Positions 36,581 through 48,282 of a stretch of DNA of 64,000 nucleotides are shown piece after piece. Numbering within the stretch: position 1 is the stretch's first letter; each line of letters opens with the position of its first letter. Under the pieces are notes generated by a model, which was not told the origin of the DNA, did no database searches, and was given only the letters and a program-made list of their open reading frames with translations. Source of the stretch: OCS116 cluster bacterium AG-390-A19 (GTDB lineage Bacteria > Pseudomonadota > Alphaproteobacteria > MED-G09); the NCBI GenBank assembly GCA_003278145.1, contig QCGV01000002.1:90124-154123 (forward strand). Direction: 5' to 3'. The position numbers were made by a program, and so were the translations under genes.

Positions 36581-37357
36581 TTATTTTCTTGTGGCTAATT
36601 CCTTTTTTATATCGGCAATCGCTTTTGCTGGCGAAAGGCCTTTTGGACATGATTTTGCACAATTCATAATTGTTCTGCAACTATATACTTTAAAAGCATC
36701 ATCGAGTTCATCTAATCTTTCTTCTTTGTACTCATCTCTACTATCTTTGATCCACCTATTAGCCTGTAAAAGTGCAGCTGGGCCGAGATACTTATCAGGG
36801 TTCCACCAATAACTCGGGCAAGATGTAGAACAACAAGCACACATAATGCATTCGTACATACCATCAACTTTTTCCCTATCTTCTTTTGATTGGTACCATT
36901 CTTTTTCTGGTTGATCTGACTTTGTTTTTAACCATGGTTGAACAGATTTATGTTGCTCATAAAAGTTTGTTAAGTCTGGAACCAAATCTTTTATAACAGG
37001 TTGATGGGGCAATGGACTGATTTTAATGTCACCCTTAACATCATCAATTGATTTGGTACATGCTAGAGTATTTACACCGTCAATATTCATTGCACATGAT
37101 CCACATATACCCTCTCTACATGATCTTCTAAAAGTTAATGTAGGATCAATTTCATTTTTAATTTTGATTATTGCATCGAGAACCATTGGTCCACATTTTG
37201 ATAAATCTATTTCATAATAATCAGTTCTTGGATTTTCGTCGTTATCAGGACTCCATCTATATATAGAAAATCCTTTTTTATTTTCACAATCGTCCTCTAA
37301 AGGATATTCCTTTCCTTTCTGAACTTTAGAATTTTGTGGAAGTGTTAATTCAGCCAT
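36581..37357 (-). CDS. sdhB: Succinate dehydrogenase iron-sulfur subunit
   Basis: [50 protein letters not shown]. Confidence 0.98.
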   Translation of the reverse strand: MAELTLPQNSKVQKGKEYPLEDDCENKKGFSIYRWSPDNDENPRTDYYEIDLSKCGPMVLDAIIKIKNEIDPTLTFRRSCREGICGSCAMNIDGVNTLACTKSIDDVKGDIKISPLPHQPVIKDLVPDLTNFYEQHKSVQPWLKTKSDQPEKEWYQSKEDREKVDGMYECIMCACCSTSCPSYWWNPDKYLGPAALLQANRWIKDSRDEYKEERLDELDDAFKVYSCRTIMNCAKSCPKGLSPAKAIADIKKELATRK

Positions 37358-37366
37358 TAATTACTC

Positions 37367-39157
37367 CTAATAAACCCTTTCTTTTGGAGGGATGTAAGCT
37401 ATATCGTTACTTAATGTATATTCGTGAACTTTTCTATATGAAATATCAACTTGACCATTATCGTCAACCCAGGCCAAAGTATGTTTCATCCAATCTTCAT
37501 CATTTCTATCAGGGAAATCCTCTCTTGCATGGCTACCTCTGGATTCTTTTCTTTCATCAGCTCCAGCAATAGTTGCAATAGCTTGAACTATCATATTATC
37601 AAATTCTAAGGTTTCAATTAAGTCAGAGTTCCAGACTAATGATCGATCTTTAATTCCTATATCGGCCATGCCTTCATAAACTTCACTAATCACAGCCCTT
37701 CCTTCTCTAAGAACTTCATCAGTTCTAAATACGGCACAATTATTCTGCATAGTTTTCTGCATTTTCAGTCTCAACTCAGCTGTAGACGTAGAGCCTTTAG
37801 AATTCCTAAACTTATCCAATCTATCAACTGAATTTTGGCCAGCATTTTGAGGAAAATCTGTTTCATAAACTCCTGGTTTTACAGTTTCAGTACACCTTAT
37901 AGCTGCAGCTCTTCCTAAAACAACTAAATCAATTAAAGAATTTGATCCTAAACGATTTGCACCATGAACTGATGCACAAGCGGACTCGCCAACTGCCATA
38001 AGACCAGGTACTATATTATCTTCATTTTCAGGTGTGGGATTAAGAACTTCACCCATATAGTTTGTTGGTATACCTCCCATATTATAATGAACGGTTGGTA
38101 AAACAGGAATAGGTTCTTTAGTAACATCAACACCAGCAAATACTTTTGCCGATTCAGATATTCCTGGTAATCTCTCAGCTAAAATATCTGGATCAATGTG
38201 GTCAAGATGAAGATAAATATGATCTTTCTCCTCACCTACACCTCTGCCTTCAATAATTTCAACAGTCATCGCGCGAGAAACTACATCTCTTGAAGCTAAA
38301 TCTTTTGCTTTTGGAGCATATCTCTCCATAAAGCGTTCACCCTCTGAATTCACTAGATAGCCACCTTCTCCTCTGGAGCCCTCAGTAATTAAACAGCCTG
38401 CACCATAGATTCCCGTTGGGTGAAACTGAACAAATTCCATATCTTGCAAAGGAAGACCTGCACGAAGTACCATAGCAGATCCATCTCCGGTACATGTATG
38501 TGCTGAAGTAGCAGAGAAATATGCTCTTCCATATCCACCAGTAGCCAAAATTGTTTGAGAAGATCTAAATCTATGTAGTTTTCCATCCTCCATACATAAA
38601 GCTACTACACCAACACATTCACCGCTTGGCGCCATAATCAAATCTATTGCAAAATATTCAATAAAAAAATCTGCAGACGCACTTATTGATTTACCGTATA
38701 ATGTGTGAAGTATAGCATGACCGGTTCTATCAGCTGCTGCACAAGTTCTTTGAGCAGGCGGACCTTCTCCATATTGAGTAGTCATTCCGCCAAAGGGTCT
38801 TTGATAAATCTTACCATCTTCTGTTCTTGAGAATGGAACACCAAAATGTTCGAGCTCATAAACGGCTTCAGGAGAATTTTTACATAGATACTCTATGGCA
38901 TCCTGATCGCCCAACCAGTCGGCACCCTTAACAGTATCATACATGTGCCATCGCCAGTCATCTTCGCCTAAATTTCCTAGAGCTGCGGAAATTCCTCCTT
39001 GAGCGGCAACAGTATGGCTTCGAGTGGGAAATACTTTAGAAATACATGCAGTCTTTAGCCCACCCTCTGCAGCACCAAGAGTGGCTCTTAAGCCAGCTCC
39101 GCCAGCACCTACTACTACTACATCGTACTCATGGTCTATAAATTCATAATCTGACAT
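37367..39157 (-). CDS. sdhA: Succinate dehydrogenase flavoprotein subunit
   Basis: [55 protein letters not shown]. Confidence 0.98.
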   Translation of the reverse strand: MSDYEFIDHEYDVVVVGAGGAGLRATLGAAEGGLKTACISKVFPTRSHTVAAQGGISAALGNLGEDDWRWHMYDTVKGADWLGDQDAIEYLCKNSPEAVYELEHFGVPFSRTEDGKIYQRPFGGMTTQYGEGPPAQRTCAAADRTGHAILHTLYGKSISASADFFIEYFAIDLIMAPSGECVGVVALCMEDGKLHRFRSSQTILATGGYGRAYFSATSAHTCTGDGSAMVLRAGLPLQDMEFVQFHPTGIYGAGCLITEGSRGEGGYLVNSEGERFMERYAPKAKDLASRDVVSRAMTVEIIEGRGVGEEKDHIYLHLDHIDPDILAERLPGISESAKVFAGVDVTKEPIPVLPTVHYNMGGIPTNYMGEVLNPTPENEDNIVPGLMAVGESACASVHGANRLGSNSLIDLVVLGRAAAIRCTETVKPGVYETDFPQNAGQNSVDRLDKFRNSKGSTSTAELRLKMQKTMQNNCAVFRTDEVLREGRAVISEVYEGMADIGIKDRSLVWNSDLIETLEFDNMIVQAIATIAGADERKESRGSHAREDFPDRNDEDWMKHTLAWVDDNGQVDISYRKVHEYTLSNDIAYIPPKERVY

Positions 39158-39268
39158 TTATCAATCTCTTATATTTAAAAAACAAAACTTTATATAACAA
39201 ATGCATTATCTTTATTAATTAATACTATAAATTATTGTTATTAACCAAAGAAATACAGTCTTACTAAA

Positions 39269-39610
39269 CTAAAACAAACCTATATTAATCATTAACAATG
39301 ATGTTGCCAATGCGACAATAGTTACCATAATCAAATTTAACTTTCCTAAAAATGATCTGGCTTTTATGCCATCTACATAATCATCTAAAATATGATTAAG
39401 ACCTATCCACATATGAAATGACATCGATAAAGTAAAAAGTATAACGATTAACCACATTAAATTATTTGATAGGCCCTCAAGAACAAGATCGTGCGATTTA
39501 TTAATATTATTAATAAAAAAATTAAAAACAATTACACCCAGAATAATATTAAGAATTGCAGTTATTCGCTGCTGTATGAAATGTTTTGTTCCCTCTTTTT
39601 GATGCTGCAT
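39269..39610 (-). CDS. sdhD: Succinate dehydrogenase membrane anchor subunit
   Basis: Small 3-TM protein with HMWIGLNHILDDYV; start MQHQKEGTKHF chosen to avoid long overlap with sdhC. Confidence 0.88.
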   Translation of the reverse strand: MQHQKEGTKHFIQQRITAILNIILGVIVFNFFINNINKSHDLVLEGLSNNLMWLIVILFTLSMSFHMWIGLNHILDDYVDGIKARSFLGKLNLIMVTIVALATSLLMINIGLF

Positions 39611-39618
39611 AATTAAAC

Positions 39619-40008
39619 CTATAAAATCCAAAGCAAAGAAGCGGAAATAAAAGAAAACAAAATCGTTAAGCGAGCCAACCATTCAATTGAGTTTAAATCA
39701 AAACCCAAACCAACATCCCATATAAAATGTCTTATACCACCAAAAAGATGATGAAAAAATATCCACGTAAATAAAAAAAGAGCTAGTTTTACAATTGATA
39801 AAGAAAATAACTGATTAACATAATTATAGGCATCTTGGCCAAAAAATATTGATAAATACCATGTTAAAAACAAGAAACTACCTAGATACAATATAAAACC
39901 TGAAATTCTATGCATCATAGACATAATCATAGTGAATGATATTTTATACACCTGTAAATGAGGTGACATAGGTCTTTCAATGGTATCTATTTTGTTTTTA
40001 TTGGCCAT
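39619..40008 (-). CDS. sdhC: Succinate dehydrogenase cytochrome b556 subunit
   Basis: RPMSPHLQVYKISFTMIMSMMHRISG, HHLFGGIRHFIWD. Confidence 0.95.
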   Translation of the reverse strand: MANKNKIDTIERPMSPHLQVYKISFTMIMSMMHRISGFILYLGSFLFLTWYLSIFFGQDAYNYVNQLFSLSIVKLALFLFTWIFFHHLFGGIRHFIWDVGLGFDLNSIEWLARLTILFSFISASLLWIL

Positions 40009-40101
40009 TATAGATATTGCTCATAAGATTAATCTAAATTTAATGATTTATTAAGGTGTTAAATCTATAGTGTAAACATAATTTTAAAAGAAAATAATTT
40101 T

Positions 40102-40800
40102 ATGAAAAAAATTGCAGGAATCGATGGTGCTAAAGGAGGATGGGTGTGTGTAAGTGGTTATGAGGACAACCATAAAGAATTGCACTTAGAAAAATTTGAG
40201 TACTTTAGTGATATAGAATCAAGAGACTTTGATTTAATCCTCGTTGATATTCCTATAGGTTTAGATATTGATCTTAAAAAAGGTGGAAGAATTGTAGATA
40301 ATTTAGCCCGTAAGACACTTCTAGCAAATAAATCGAGTATATTTAATGCTCCATCAAGATTAGTTCTAAATGCAAAAAATTATGAAGAAGCCAATAAAAT
40401 AAATAAAAGCAAAGGCATGGGGCTCTCAAAACAAAGTTGGAATTTAGTTAAAAAAATAAAAGAAGTTGATAGTTATATAAAAAAAAATAACGAGACAATT
40501 ATTTTTGAGTCCCACCCAGAGATAATTTTTCAAACAATGAAAAAGGGTAAAGTTTACTCAAAGAAAAAGGATGAAGATGGGATAATTGAAAGAAAAAATT
40601 TATTAGAAAAAAATGGCTTCAGTAGAACCTTTATAGAAAAAAATTTATTTAAAAAAGATAACTTCTACAAACAGGACGACTTTTTAGATGCGTGTTCATT
40701 GTTTTGGACAGCCAATAGGGTTGCTCTAAACAAAGAAATTAGAATTCCAAATGATAAGATAGTTGATATTGATGGAATAATAATGCAGATAAGAGTTTAA
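40102..40800 (+). CDS. DUF429-like protein
   Basis: IAGIDGAKGGWVCV...DLILVDIPIGL...SIFNAPSR...FESHPEIIF. Confidence 0.8.
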   Translation: MKKIAGIDGAKGGWVCVSGYEDNHKELHLEKFEYFSDIESRDFDLILVDIPIGLDIDLKKGGRIVDNLARKTLLANKSSIFNAPSRLVLNAKNYEEANKINKSKGMGLSKQSWNLVKKIKEVDSYIKKNNETIIFESHPEIIFQTMKKGKVYSKKKDEDGIIERKNLLEKNGFSRTFIEKNLFKKDNFYKQDDFLDACSLFWTANRVALNKEIRIPNDKIVDIDGIIMQIRV

Positions 40801-41813
40801 TATAAAAACTCATCATTCAAGGCTTCAGCAATTTGTATAGTATTCAAAGCTGCACCTTTTCTTAAATTATCAGAAACAACCCAAATATTTAAGCCATACT
40901 CTACAGTATCGTCTTTTCTTATTCGAGAAATATATGTTTCATCTGTTCCTGAACATTCGACTGGGGTTGAGTAACCACCATCATCCCTTTCATCTATTAC
41001 TTTACAACCACTTGAATTTTCTAATACTTCTCTCGCCTCCTCCTCAGAAATATATGAATCAAATTCAATATTAATTGACTCAGCATGGCCAATAAAAGTT
41101 GGAACCCTAACACAAGTCGCATTTATTAAAATATCTGGCCTCATAATCTTTTTTGTTTCATTTATCATTTTTTGTTCTTCTTCGGTATTTCCATTTTCTA
41201 AGAAAGGACCAATATGCGGTATGACATTAAACGAAATTTGTTTAGTAAAACTGTCTGGCTCTACTTCCTGATTAGAAAAAATTCCTTTTGTCTGATTAAA
41301 TAATTCATCCATCGCATTTTTACCTGCGCCAGAAGTTGATTGATATGTAGACACGGTAATACGATTTATAGATGCAATATCATCTAATGGCTTTAAAGCT
41401 ACAACCATTTGTATTGTCGAACAGTTAGGATTGGCAATGATATTTCTTGTCCTATATTGATCTAACATTTCAATATTAACTTCAGGCACTATCAAAGGGA
41501 CATCGTGATCCATTCTAAATTTTGAGGAATTATCAATTACAACGCAACCTTGTTCAGCAGCTATTGGTGCGTATATTTCTGCAGTCTTACCACCTGCAGA
41601 AAATAAAGCAATTTCAGTATCAGAAAAATCATAATTTGCTAAATTTTCTACAATTAAATCTTTGTTACCAAAAGAAATTGTATCACCTTCACTTCTCTCT
41701 GAGGCCAAGGCTACAACATTTTCACAAGGGAAATTTCTTTCAGAGAGAATATTTAGCATTTCTCTTCCAACATTTCCTGTAGCACCAACTACTGCTATCT
41801 TATTAATACTCAT
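40797..41813 (-). CDS. asd: Aspartate-semialdehyde dehydrogenase
   Basis: IAVVGATGNVGREML, NPNCSTIQMVVALKPL, TYQSTSGAGKNAMDEL. Confidence 0.97.
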   Translation of the reverse strand: MSINKIAVVGATGNVGREMLNILSERNFPCENVVALASERSEGDTISFGNKDLIVENLANYDFSDTEIALFSAGGKTAEIYAPIAAEQGCVVIDNSSKFRMDHDVPLIVPEVNIEMLDQYRTRNIIANPNCSTIQMVVALKPLDDIASINRITVSTYQSTSGAGKNAMDELFNQTKGIFSNQEVEPDSFTKQISFNVIPHIGPFLENGNTEEEQKMINETKKIMRPDILINATCVRVPTFIGHAESINIEFDSYISEEEAREVLENSSGCKVIDERDDGGYSTPVECSGTDETYISRIRKDDTVEYGLNIWVVSDNLRKGAALNTIQIAEALNDEFLY

Positions 41814-41821
41814 ATCTTGCC

Positions 41822-42925
41822 CTAAATAAGTTCATTAAGTTTAGAAATAACAGCATCACCCATTTCTGAAGTTGATATTACTTTGCTATCATTTGTTGAT
41901 ATATCTTTTGTTCTTAAGCCAGCTTCTAAAACATTGGAAATAGCCTTCTCCAATAAATTAGCGTCATCAATTCTTGAAAAACTATATCTCAAAGCCATTG
42001 CAAAAGATAGAATAGAGGCAAGAGGATTTGCAATCCCTTGTCCTTCAATATCTGGAGCTGAACCATGAACTGGTTCATATAAAGCATTAGTAAAAATTCC
42101 GTCACTTGCTTTACCTAGTGAAGCTGATGGAAGCATACCAAGAGACCCTGTTAGCATAGCGGCAACATCAGACAACATATCACCAAATAAATTATCGGTG
42201 ACAATTACATCAAACTGTTTTGGCCACCTAACTAACTGCATACCGCAATTATCAGCCAACATATGCTCAAGCTCTACATCAGAATATTTTTCATTGTGTA
42301 GTTTGGTAACCTCTTCATTCCAAAGTAATCCAGATTCCATCACGTTACGCTTTTCAGAAGAGGTAACCTTATTATTCCTTTTTCTTGCTAATTCAAAAGC
42401 TACTTCAGCTATTCTTTGGATTTCCCATGATTCATATACTTGAGTATTAATACCTCTTCTATTTCCAGAACCAAGGTCTTCAATTCCTCTAGGCTCACCA
42501 AAATATATGCCACCTGTTAATTCTCTAACAATAATTATATCAAGACCTTCTATAATCTCTTTCTTTAAAGCAGAGGCGTCAACTAGAGCTGGAAAGCATA
42601 ATGCAGGCCTTAGATTTGCAAATAAATCTAAATCTTTTCTTAATCTTAAAAGACCAGCTTCCGGTCTATTCTCATACTCAACATTATCCCACTTTGGTCC
42701 ACCAACAGCACCAAAAAGTACCGCATCTGACTCTTTGGCTAGTGACATTGCTTCTTCGGAGATAGCAGTCTTATTCAGATCATAAGATGTTCCACCAACA
42801 CTTTCGTATTCTATTTCGGCTGATAAATTAACTTCTTTATTAAACCAATTTATAACGCGATCGACCTCTTTCATAACCTCAGGGCCAATTCCATCACCTG
42901 GTAAAATTAAAATTTTATAAGACAT
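41822..42925 (-). CDS. leuB: 3-isopropylmalate dehydrogenase
   Basis: [51 protein letters not shown]. Confidence 0.98.
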   Translation of the reverse strand: MSYKILILPGDGIGPEVMKEVDRVINWFNKEVNLSAEIEYESVGGTSYDLNKTAISEEAMSLAKESDAVLFGAVGGPKWDNVEYENRPEAGLLRLRKDLDLFANLRPALCFPALVDASALKKEIIEGLDIIIVRELTGGIYFGEPRGIEDLGSGNRRGINTQVYESWEIQRIAEVAFELARKRNNKVTSSEKRNVMESGLLWNEEVTKLHNEKYSDVELEHMLADNCGMQLVRWPKQFDVIVTDNLFGDMLSDVAAMLTGSLGMLPSASLGKASDGIFTNALYEPVHGSAPDIEGQGIANPLASILSFAMALRYSFSRIDDANLLEKAISNVLEAGLRTKDISTNDSKVISTSEMGDAVISKLNELI

Positions 42926-42929
42926 ATCT

Positions 42930-43568
42930 CTAATCCTTTACAGGATTCCTCCAAACAAAATTATCAAGAGTTATCTTTTCGTATTCATCTATAAAAGAAG
43001 ACCTTTCAAGGGTTGAGCCAATATCATCCAATCCTTTTACGAGGCAATCTTTATTGATCTCATCAACCTCAAAAGGCAATTCTTTGTCTTTAATAATAAT
43101 TAATTGATCAATCAAATTTACTTCGAATTCAATTCCCTTCATTGAGTCATCTACTAATAAATTTATTTTATCCTCACTCAGCTTTATTGGTAAAATTCCA
43201 TTTTTAAAACAGTTATTGAAAAATATATCAGCAAATGATGGAGCTATAATTACTTTTATACCAAAATCCAATATAGACCATGGGGCATGCTCCCTACTAG
43301 AGCCACAACCAAAATTTTTTCCAGCGATTAGAATTTTAGCCTTAGTAAAAGGATGTTTATTTAAAATAAAACTCTCTATTTCATTACCATTCATATCGTA
43401 ACGCATTTCATCGAATAAATTTTTACCTAAACCAGAACGCTTAATGGTTTTAAGAAATTGTTTTGGTATAATCATATCAGTATCGATATTCATCATAAGG
43501 CTTAATTGATTACCCGACTTATTAAGCATTGTTGCCGCTATACCTTTTATAGATGTAAATTTTTCCAT
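42930..43568 (-). CDS. leuD: 3-isopropylmalate dehydratase small subunit
   Basis: [37 protein letters not shown]. Confidence 0.97.
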   Translation of the reverse strand: MEKFTSIKGIAATMLNKSGNQLSLMMNIDTDMIIPKQFLKTIKRSGLGKNLFDEMRYDMNGNEIESFILNKHPFTKAKILIAGKNFGCGSSREHAPWSILDFGIKVIIAPSFADIFFNNCFKNGILPIKLSEDKINLLVDDSMKGIEFEVNLIDQLIIIKDKELPFEVDEINKDCLVKGLDDIGSTLERSSFIDEYEKITLDNFVWRNPVKD

Positions 43569-43570
43569 GA

Positions 43571-44977
43571 CTAATTAGTTAGCTCCCTGACATCAGTTAA
43601 ACAACCCTTTATTGCTGCAGCTGCTGCCATACTAGGACTTACGAGATGTGTCCTTCCTTCTCTTCCCTGCCTCCCTTCAAAATTTCTATTTGATGTTGAT
43701 GCACATCTTTCTTTAGGAGATAGCTTATCGGCATTCATAGCTAAACACATAGAACACCCTGGCTCACGCCATTCAAATCCAGCGTTTAAAAATATTTTAT
43801 CAAGACCTTCTTTTTCCGCCTGCTCTTTAACTAAACCTGATCCTGGAACAACCATTGCAACAACATTACTTGATACCTTTTTTCCTTCAACTACCGATGC
43901 TGCCTCTCTTAAATCTTCTATTCTGCCATTTGTACATGAACCAATAAAAACTCTATCTATCTCAACCCCTTTAATTGGGGATCCAGGTATCAAATCCATA
44001 TAATCAAGAGATCTTTTTACTGCACTTCTTTTTGAGTCGTCCTCTATATCTTCTAGTTTAGGAATATTACCATCTATTGATATAACGTCCTCCGGACTTG
44101 TGCCCCATGTAACCAGGGGTGATAAATTCGTTGCATCAATCTCAATTGATTTATCGTATTTTGCACCTTCGTCACTAGGGAGGGTTTTCCAATACTCGAC
44201 AGCTCTGTCCCAATCTTCACCTTTTGGTGCCATAGGCCTGTCTTTAAGATATTCAAATGTTTTCTCGTCAGGAGCAATTAAACCTGCTCTAGCACCTGCC
44301 TCAATAGTTAAATTACACAAGGTCATCCTTCCTTCAATACTAAGTGACCTTACTGCTTCACCAGCATACTCAATGACATATCCTGTTCCTCCAGCTGTTC
44401 CTATTGCGCCGATAACAGATAAAGCTAAATCTTTTGCAGTAACATTCTCATTACATTTTCCATTAATAGTTACTTTAAAGTTTTTTGCTTTTTTTTGAAT
44501 TAATGTCTGTGTCGCAAGAACATGCTCAACCTCTGATGTTCCTATCCCATGCGCCAAAGCACCGAAGGCTCCATGTGTAGACGTATGACTATCGCCACAA
44601 ACTATTGTTAGCCCTGGAAGAGTAAAGCCTTGTTCAGGACCAATTATATGAACTATTCCTTGACGCTTATCGCTGGTTTTTATGTATTGGATTCCAAATT
44701 CGTTACAATTATCCTCAAGAGTTTGAATCTGTAGCTCAGACTCTTGATCTCCAATTCCTTTTGACCTATCTGTTGTTGGAATATTATGATCAGCCACAGC
44801 AAGAGCATTTAAAGGTTTCCTAACTGTACGATTGGACATTCTCAATCCTTCAAAAGCTTGAGGACTAGTCACCTCATGTATAAGGTGTCTATCAATATAC
44901 AATAGGCAGTCATTGTTATCCTCATAGACTAGATGAGATTCCCATATTTTATTATAAATTGTTTTTGGCTCAGACAT
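43571..44977 (-). CDS. leuC: 3-isopropylmalate dehydratase large subunit
   Basis: [52 protein letters not shown]; start MSEPKTIY preferred. Confidence 0.97.
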   Translation of the reverse strand: MSEPKTIYNKIWESHLVYEDNNDCLLYIDRHLIHEVTSPQAFEGLRMSNRTVRKPLNALAVADHNIPTTDRSKGIGDQESELQIQTLEDNCNEFGIQYIKTSDKRQGIVHIIGPEQGFTLPGLTIVCGDSHTSTHGAFGALAHGIGTSEVEHVLATQTLIQKKAKNFKVTINGKCNENVTAKDLALSVIGAIGTAGGTGYVIEYAGEAVRSLSIEGRMTLCNLTIEAGARAGLIAPDEKTFEYLKDRPMAPKGEDWDRAVEYWKTLPSDEGAKYDKSIEIDATNLSPLVTWGTSPEDVISIDGNIPKLEDIEDDSKRSAVKRSLDYMDLIPGSPIKGVEIDRVFIGSCTNGRIEDLREAASVVEGKKVSSNVVAMVVPGSGLVKEQAEKEGLDKIFLNAGFEWREPGCSMCLAMNADKLSPKERCASTSNRNFEGRQGREGRTHLVSPSMAAAAAIKGCLTDVRELTN

Positions 44978-45007
44978 AATGCCCCCTCTCATTAAGGAGA
45001 GTATATC

Positions 45008-45436
45008 CTAGGTTTCTTGCGGAGCTTCGGTCTCATCGGATTTAGCCTCGGAAACTTTAGTAGCTTTTTTTGATATATCGCCTTTACGTTCAGTAATTCT
45101 AGCTGATTTACCTCTTCTAGACCTAAGATAATATAATTTTGATCTTCGAACACTACCCAATCTCACAACCTCTATAGAGTCAACTAGAGGGCTGTAAAGA
45201 GAAAATACTCTCTCCACACCCTCACCATAAGAAATTTTTCTTACAGTAAAGTTTTGATTAAGGCCTTTTCCAGAGCGAGCTATACAAACTCCTTCATAAG
45301 CTTGCAATCTTTCTCGTTGTCCTTCCTTAATACGAACATTAACCTTAACGGTATCACCTGAACGAAATTCAGGTATTTTTTTGTCCTTCATTAATTCTTC
45401 AATATGTTTAGCTTCTAATGATTCTACTATATTCAT
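45008..45436 (-). CDS. rplS: 50S ribosomal protein L19
   Basis: [51 protein letters not shown]. Confidence 0.97.
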   Translation of the reverse strand: MNIVESLEAKHIEELMKDKKIPEFRSGDTVKVNVRIKEGQRERLQAYEGVCIARSGKGLNQNFTVRKISYGEGVERVFSLYSPLVDSIEVVRLGSVRRSKLYYLRSRRGKSARITERKGDISKKATKVSEAKSDETEAPQET

Positions 45437-45521
45437 AACAATCAACTTTAAATAATTTTAATTTTTTTAACTGAGGTAGGTCAATTAGCACAGACATTAC
45501 CTATAAGTCACCCTATTTTTA

Positions 45522-46214
45522 CTATATTTTATCTTTTTTCTTGTCAATTAAGTCAGGCCTTCTCAATTTTGTTAAACTTAATGCTTGATTTTTCTGCCAT
45601 TCCTTAATTACTTTATGATTTCCTGATAACAAAATATCAGGGATTTTCATGCCCTTAAATTCATTTGGCTTTGTATATTGAGGATATTCCAATAGCCCAT
45701 CAGTAAAAGTCTCTATTTTTTTTGAGTTGTTATTACCCAAAACATCAGGCAATAATCTAACTAAAGAATCTAAAAATACTATTGTTGCTATTTCACCACC
45801 TGATAAAATATAATCTCCTATAGAAATTTCTTCAATGTCATGTAAATCAATTACCCTTTGATCAATCCCTTCAAAATGGCCGCATATTATTGAAACACCT
45901 TTAGTCGATGAAAATTTTTCAATTGTATCCTGATTTAAAGGTCTTCCTTTTGGTGAAAAATATATTAAAGGTCTATCTTTCTTGAAACAATTATTGATAG
46001 CAGTATCAATAACATCAGCTCTTAAAACCATTCCAGGACCTCCACCTGAAGGTTTCTCGTCTACAGATCTATGAGGACCAAGCCCATACTCTTTCAAATC
46101 ATATATATTTAAACTCCAAATACCTTTTTTAAGAGCTTTTCCAGATAAACTTTTGCCAAGTGGACCAGGAAACATTTCAGGGTATAAGGTTAAAACATCA
46201 GCAGACCAAGTCAT
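45522..46214 (-). CDS. trmD: tRNA (guanine-N1)-methyltransferase
   Basis: LTLYPEMFPGPLG, HRSVDEKPSGGGPGMVL, SIGDYILSGGE. Confidence 0.97.
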   Translation of the reverse strand: MTWSADVLTLYPEMFPGPLGKSLSGKALKKGIWSLNIYDLKEYGLGPHRSVDEKPSGGGPGMVLRADVIDTAINNCFKKDRPLIYFSPKGRPLNQDTIEKFSSTKGVSIICGHFEGIDQRVIDLHDIEEISIGDYILSGGEIATIVFLDSLVRLLPDVLGNNNSKKIETFTDGLLEYPQYTKPNEFKGMKIPDILLSGNHKVIKEWQKNQALSLTKLRRPDLIDKKKDKI

Positions 46215-46226
46215 TCATCTATCCTA

Positions 46227-46727
46227 TTAATCCATTTCCCTAATTATTAATTTACTGTTAATTTTTACATCTTTAACAAAATCTTTTGTAAAAGGGATCA
46301 TTTCAATCTTACCGCTAATGAGTTTAATTTCAATAACATCACCTGCACCAAAATTATATATTGCTTCAATTTCTCCAATCAAATCACCTTTTGGTGTCTC
46401 TACGCTCAACCCAATAAGATCGGAATGATACCAATTCTCACCATCTAATTTATTTAATTGATTAGAATCAATAAATACGTCTCTATTCTTAAGAACTTCA
46501 GCTTCTTCTCTAGAATTTATATCGAAAAATTTTAGAGAAAAACTCTCACCTGAAATGAAATGTTTCTGTACTTTATGTTTCTCTTTCTTTTCGCCTAAAT
46601 AAAAATACTCATATGATTTAAATTTTTCTAAATCTTTAGAAAAGTAGTTTATTTTGACATTGCCCTTTAGTCCCTTAGCATTACCAACAACACCAATAAA
46701 AATCAGATTGTTTTCTTCATCTACCAC
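46227..46727 (-). CDS. rimM: Ribosome maturation factor RimM
   Basis: GVVGNAKGLKGNVKI, DLIGLSVETPKGDLIGEIEAIYNFGAGDVIEI, MIPFTKDFV. Confidence 0.95.
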   Translation of the reverse strand: MVDEENNLIFIGVVGNAKGLKGNVKINYFSKDLEKFKSYEYFYLGEKKEKHKVQKHFISGESFSLKFFDINSREEAEVLKNRDVFIDSNQLNKLDGENWYHSDLIGLSVETPKGDLIGEIEAIYNFGAGDVIEIKLISGKIEMIPFTKDFVKDVKINSKLIIREMD

Positions 46728-46743
46728 AAAAGACTAGATAACA

Positions 46744-47220
46744 TTATTTATCTTCTTTGTCAGCTGGAGCTTCTTCAGCTGGGGCTTCCTCGGCTGGAGC
46801 TTCTTCAGCTTTAGCTTCCTCGGCTGGGGCTTCTTCAGCTTTAGTTTCCTCGGCTACGGCCTCTTCAGCTTTAGCTTCCTCGGCTGGGGCTTCCTCGGCT
46901 ACGGCCTCTTCTTTAGGCTCTGGTTCTTTTTTTGGTTTAGCCTTTTGAGGATTATTCCTTGGTTCTCTTTTTAAAATACCTGCTTCATCTAAAAAACGCG
47001 CCACTCTGTCAGTCGGTTTTGCACCTTTTGAAAGCCAGTCAATTATTCTTTCTTTATCTAGAGAAACTCTATCCTCATGATCTCTTGGTAAAAGAGGATT
47101 ATAAGATCCAACCCTTTCAATGTATCTTCCGTCTCTGGGCATTCTTATATCTGCAACCACAATTCTATAATATGGTCTTTTTTTAGCGCCACCTCTAGCT
47201 AATCGAATCTTAACTGACAT
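46744..47220 (-). CDS. rpsP: 30S ribosomal protein S16 with acidic EEAPA-repeat tail
   Basis: [43 protein letters not shown]. Confidence 0.97.
   Translation of the reverse strand: MSVKIRLARGGAKKRPYYRIVVADIRMPRDGRYIERVGSYNPLLPRDHEDRVSLDKERIIDWLSKGAKPTDRVARFLDEAGILKREPRNNPQKAKPKKEPEPKEEAVAEEAPAEEAKAEEAVAEETKAEEAPAEEAKAEEAPAEEAPAEEAPADKEDK
46760..46909. repeat. Imperfect ~15-bp tandem repeat within the rpsP C-terminal tail
   Basis: Repeated gctgg(a/g)gcttc(t/c)tc(a/g) units on + strand, encoding [15 protein letters not shown]. Confidence 0.85.
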
Positions 47221-47257
47221 TTTATATCCTTTTTTTAATCATTTTAATCCAACAAGT

Positions 47258-47296
47258 ATCGCGTTCGTGTACGAAGCCTCGTTGACGAACGGCGAT
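47258..47296 (-). promoter_or_regulatory. Stable hairpin in the rpsP 5' leader / rpsP-dapF divergent region
   Basis: ATCGC-GTTCGT...ACGAAC-G-GCGAT (11 bp with a single-base bulge), GT/TG internal loop, then ACGA-AGCC-TCGT. Confidence 0.7.
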
Positions 47297-47418
47297 CTTT
47301 AGGACCGAAAAATTTATTATTTAATTAATAATAGCCCCATATAGTCTAAATAATAAAGATAAGTCAAGACAATCAATTAAGTAGAATAAATATAAATTCA
47401 GGACTATAAAAGATCATC

Positions 47419-48282
47419 ATGACAAAGATTTTGAATAATGAAGATAAAATTTTTATCAAGCTCATAAGAATGAATGGAGCAGGTAATACTTTTGTTATTC
47501 ATGACTCAAGAGAAAATAATGTCAATATTAACAAGGAATTCATAAGTTATTTACTGGATAATAAAAAAATAAATAAATTTGATCAATTTATTGAAATTAA
47601 TAAATCAAAAAATACTGATGCTAAGGTAACATTTTGGAATATAGATGGAAGTGAAGCAGAAATGTGTGGGAATGCACTTCGATGCATCTCATCGTTAATA
47701 TTAAATGAGAGCAATACAAAGGAATGCCATATTGAGACAATCAAAAGAAATGTTAAGTGTTGGAAAAATAATGAAAAAATATTTGTTGATATTGGAGAAC
47801 CAATTCTCACCTGGAATGAAATACCTCTAAAAAAAAGTACTGGAGATTTATCAACAAAGAAGATTGAATTGATAAACTCACCTTATGACCTTCCAAAATT
47901 TAGTGCTATAAATGTTGGTAATCCTCATGCGGTTTTTTTCTTCGAGAACGAAACTCCAGATCTTCAAGAAATTGGGCATCTAATAGAAAAGAATGATATG
48001 TTTCCAGAAAAAATAAACGTATCATTTGCAAAAATTATAGATGAGAAAAATATAAAGCTTGATGTATGGGAAAGAGGTGCTGGAATTACTCTAGCCTGTG
48101 GATCAGCTGCTTGTGCTACTGTCGTTGCCTCAGTAAATTTAGGCTATACTGGAAGAGATGTTAAAGTTTTGCTTCCAGGTGGTAATATAGAAATTAACTG
48201 GAAAAATGATAATCATATTGTTATGACAGGTCCTTATGAATTTGATGGAGAAGATATAGTAAATATATCAGATTATAAATGA
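47419..48282 (+). CDS. dapF: Diaminopimelate epimerase
   Basis: MNGAGNTFVIHD, AEMCGNALRCI, VGNPHAVFF, WERGAGITLACGSAACAT. Confidence 0.96.
   Translation: MTKILNNEDKIFIKLIRMNGAGNTFVIHDSRENNVNINKEFISYLLDNKKINKFDQFIEINKSKNTDAKVTFWNIDGSEAEMCGNALRCISSLILNESNTKECHIETIKRNVKCWKNNEKIFVDIGEPILTWNEIPLKKSTGDLSTKKIELINSPYDLPKFSAINVGNPHAVFFFENETPDLQEIGHLIEKNDMFPEKINVSFAKIIDEKNIKLDVWERGAGITLACGSAACATVVASVNLGYTGRDVKVLLPGGNIEINWKNDNHIVMTGPYEFDGEDIVNISDYK

Noticed and set aside
44100-44498. Antisense ORF of 132 aa within leuC
   Set aside because: Shadow ORF opposite a conserved gene
46760-46909. Tandem repeats as a possible CRISPR array
   Set aside because: 15-bp direct coding repeats without spacers; encode the S16 tail
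46757-46948. Low-complexity ORF ([16 protein letters not shown]...)
   Set aside because: Reverse-complement reading of the rpsP tail repeat, not a separate gene
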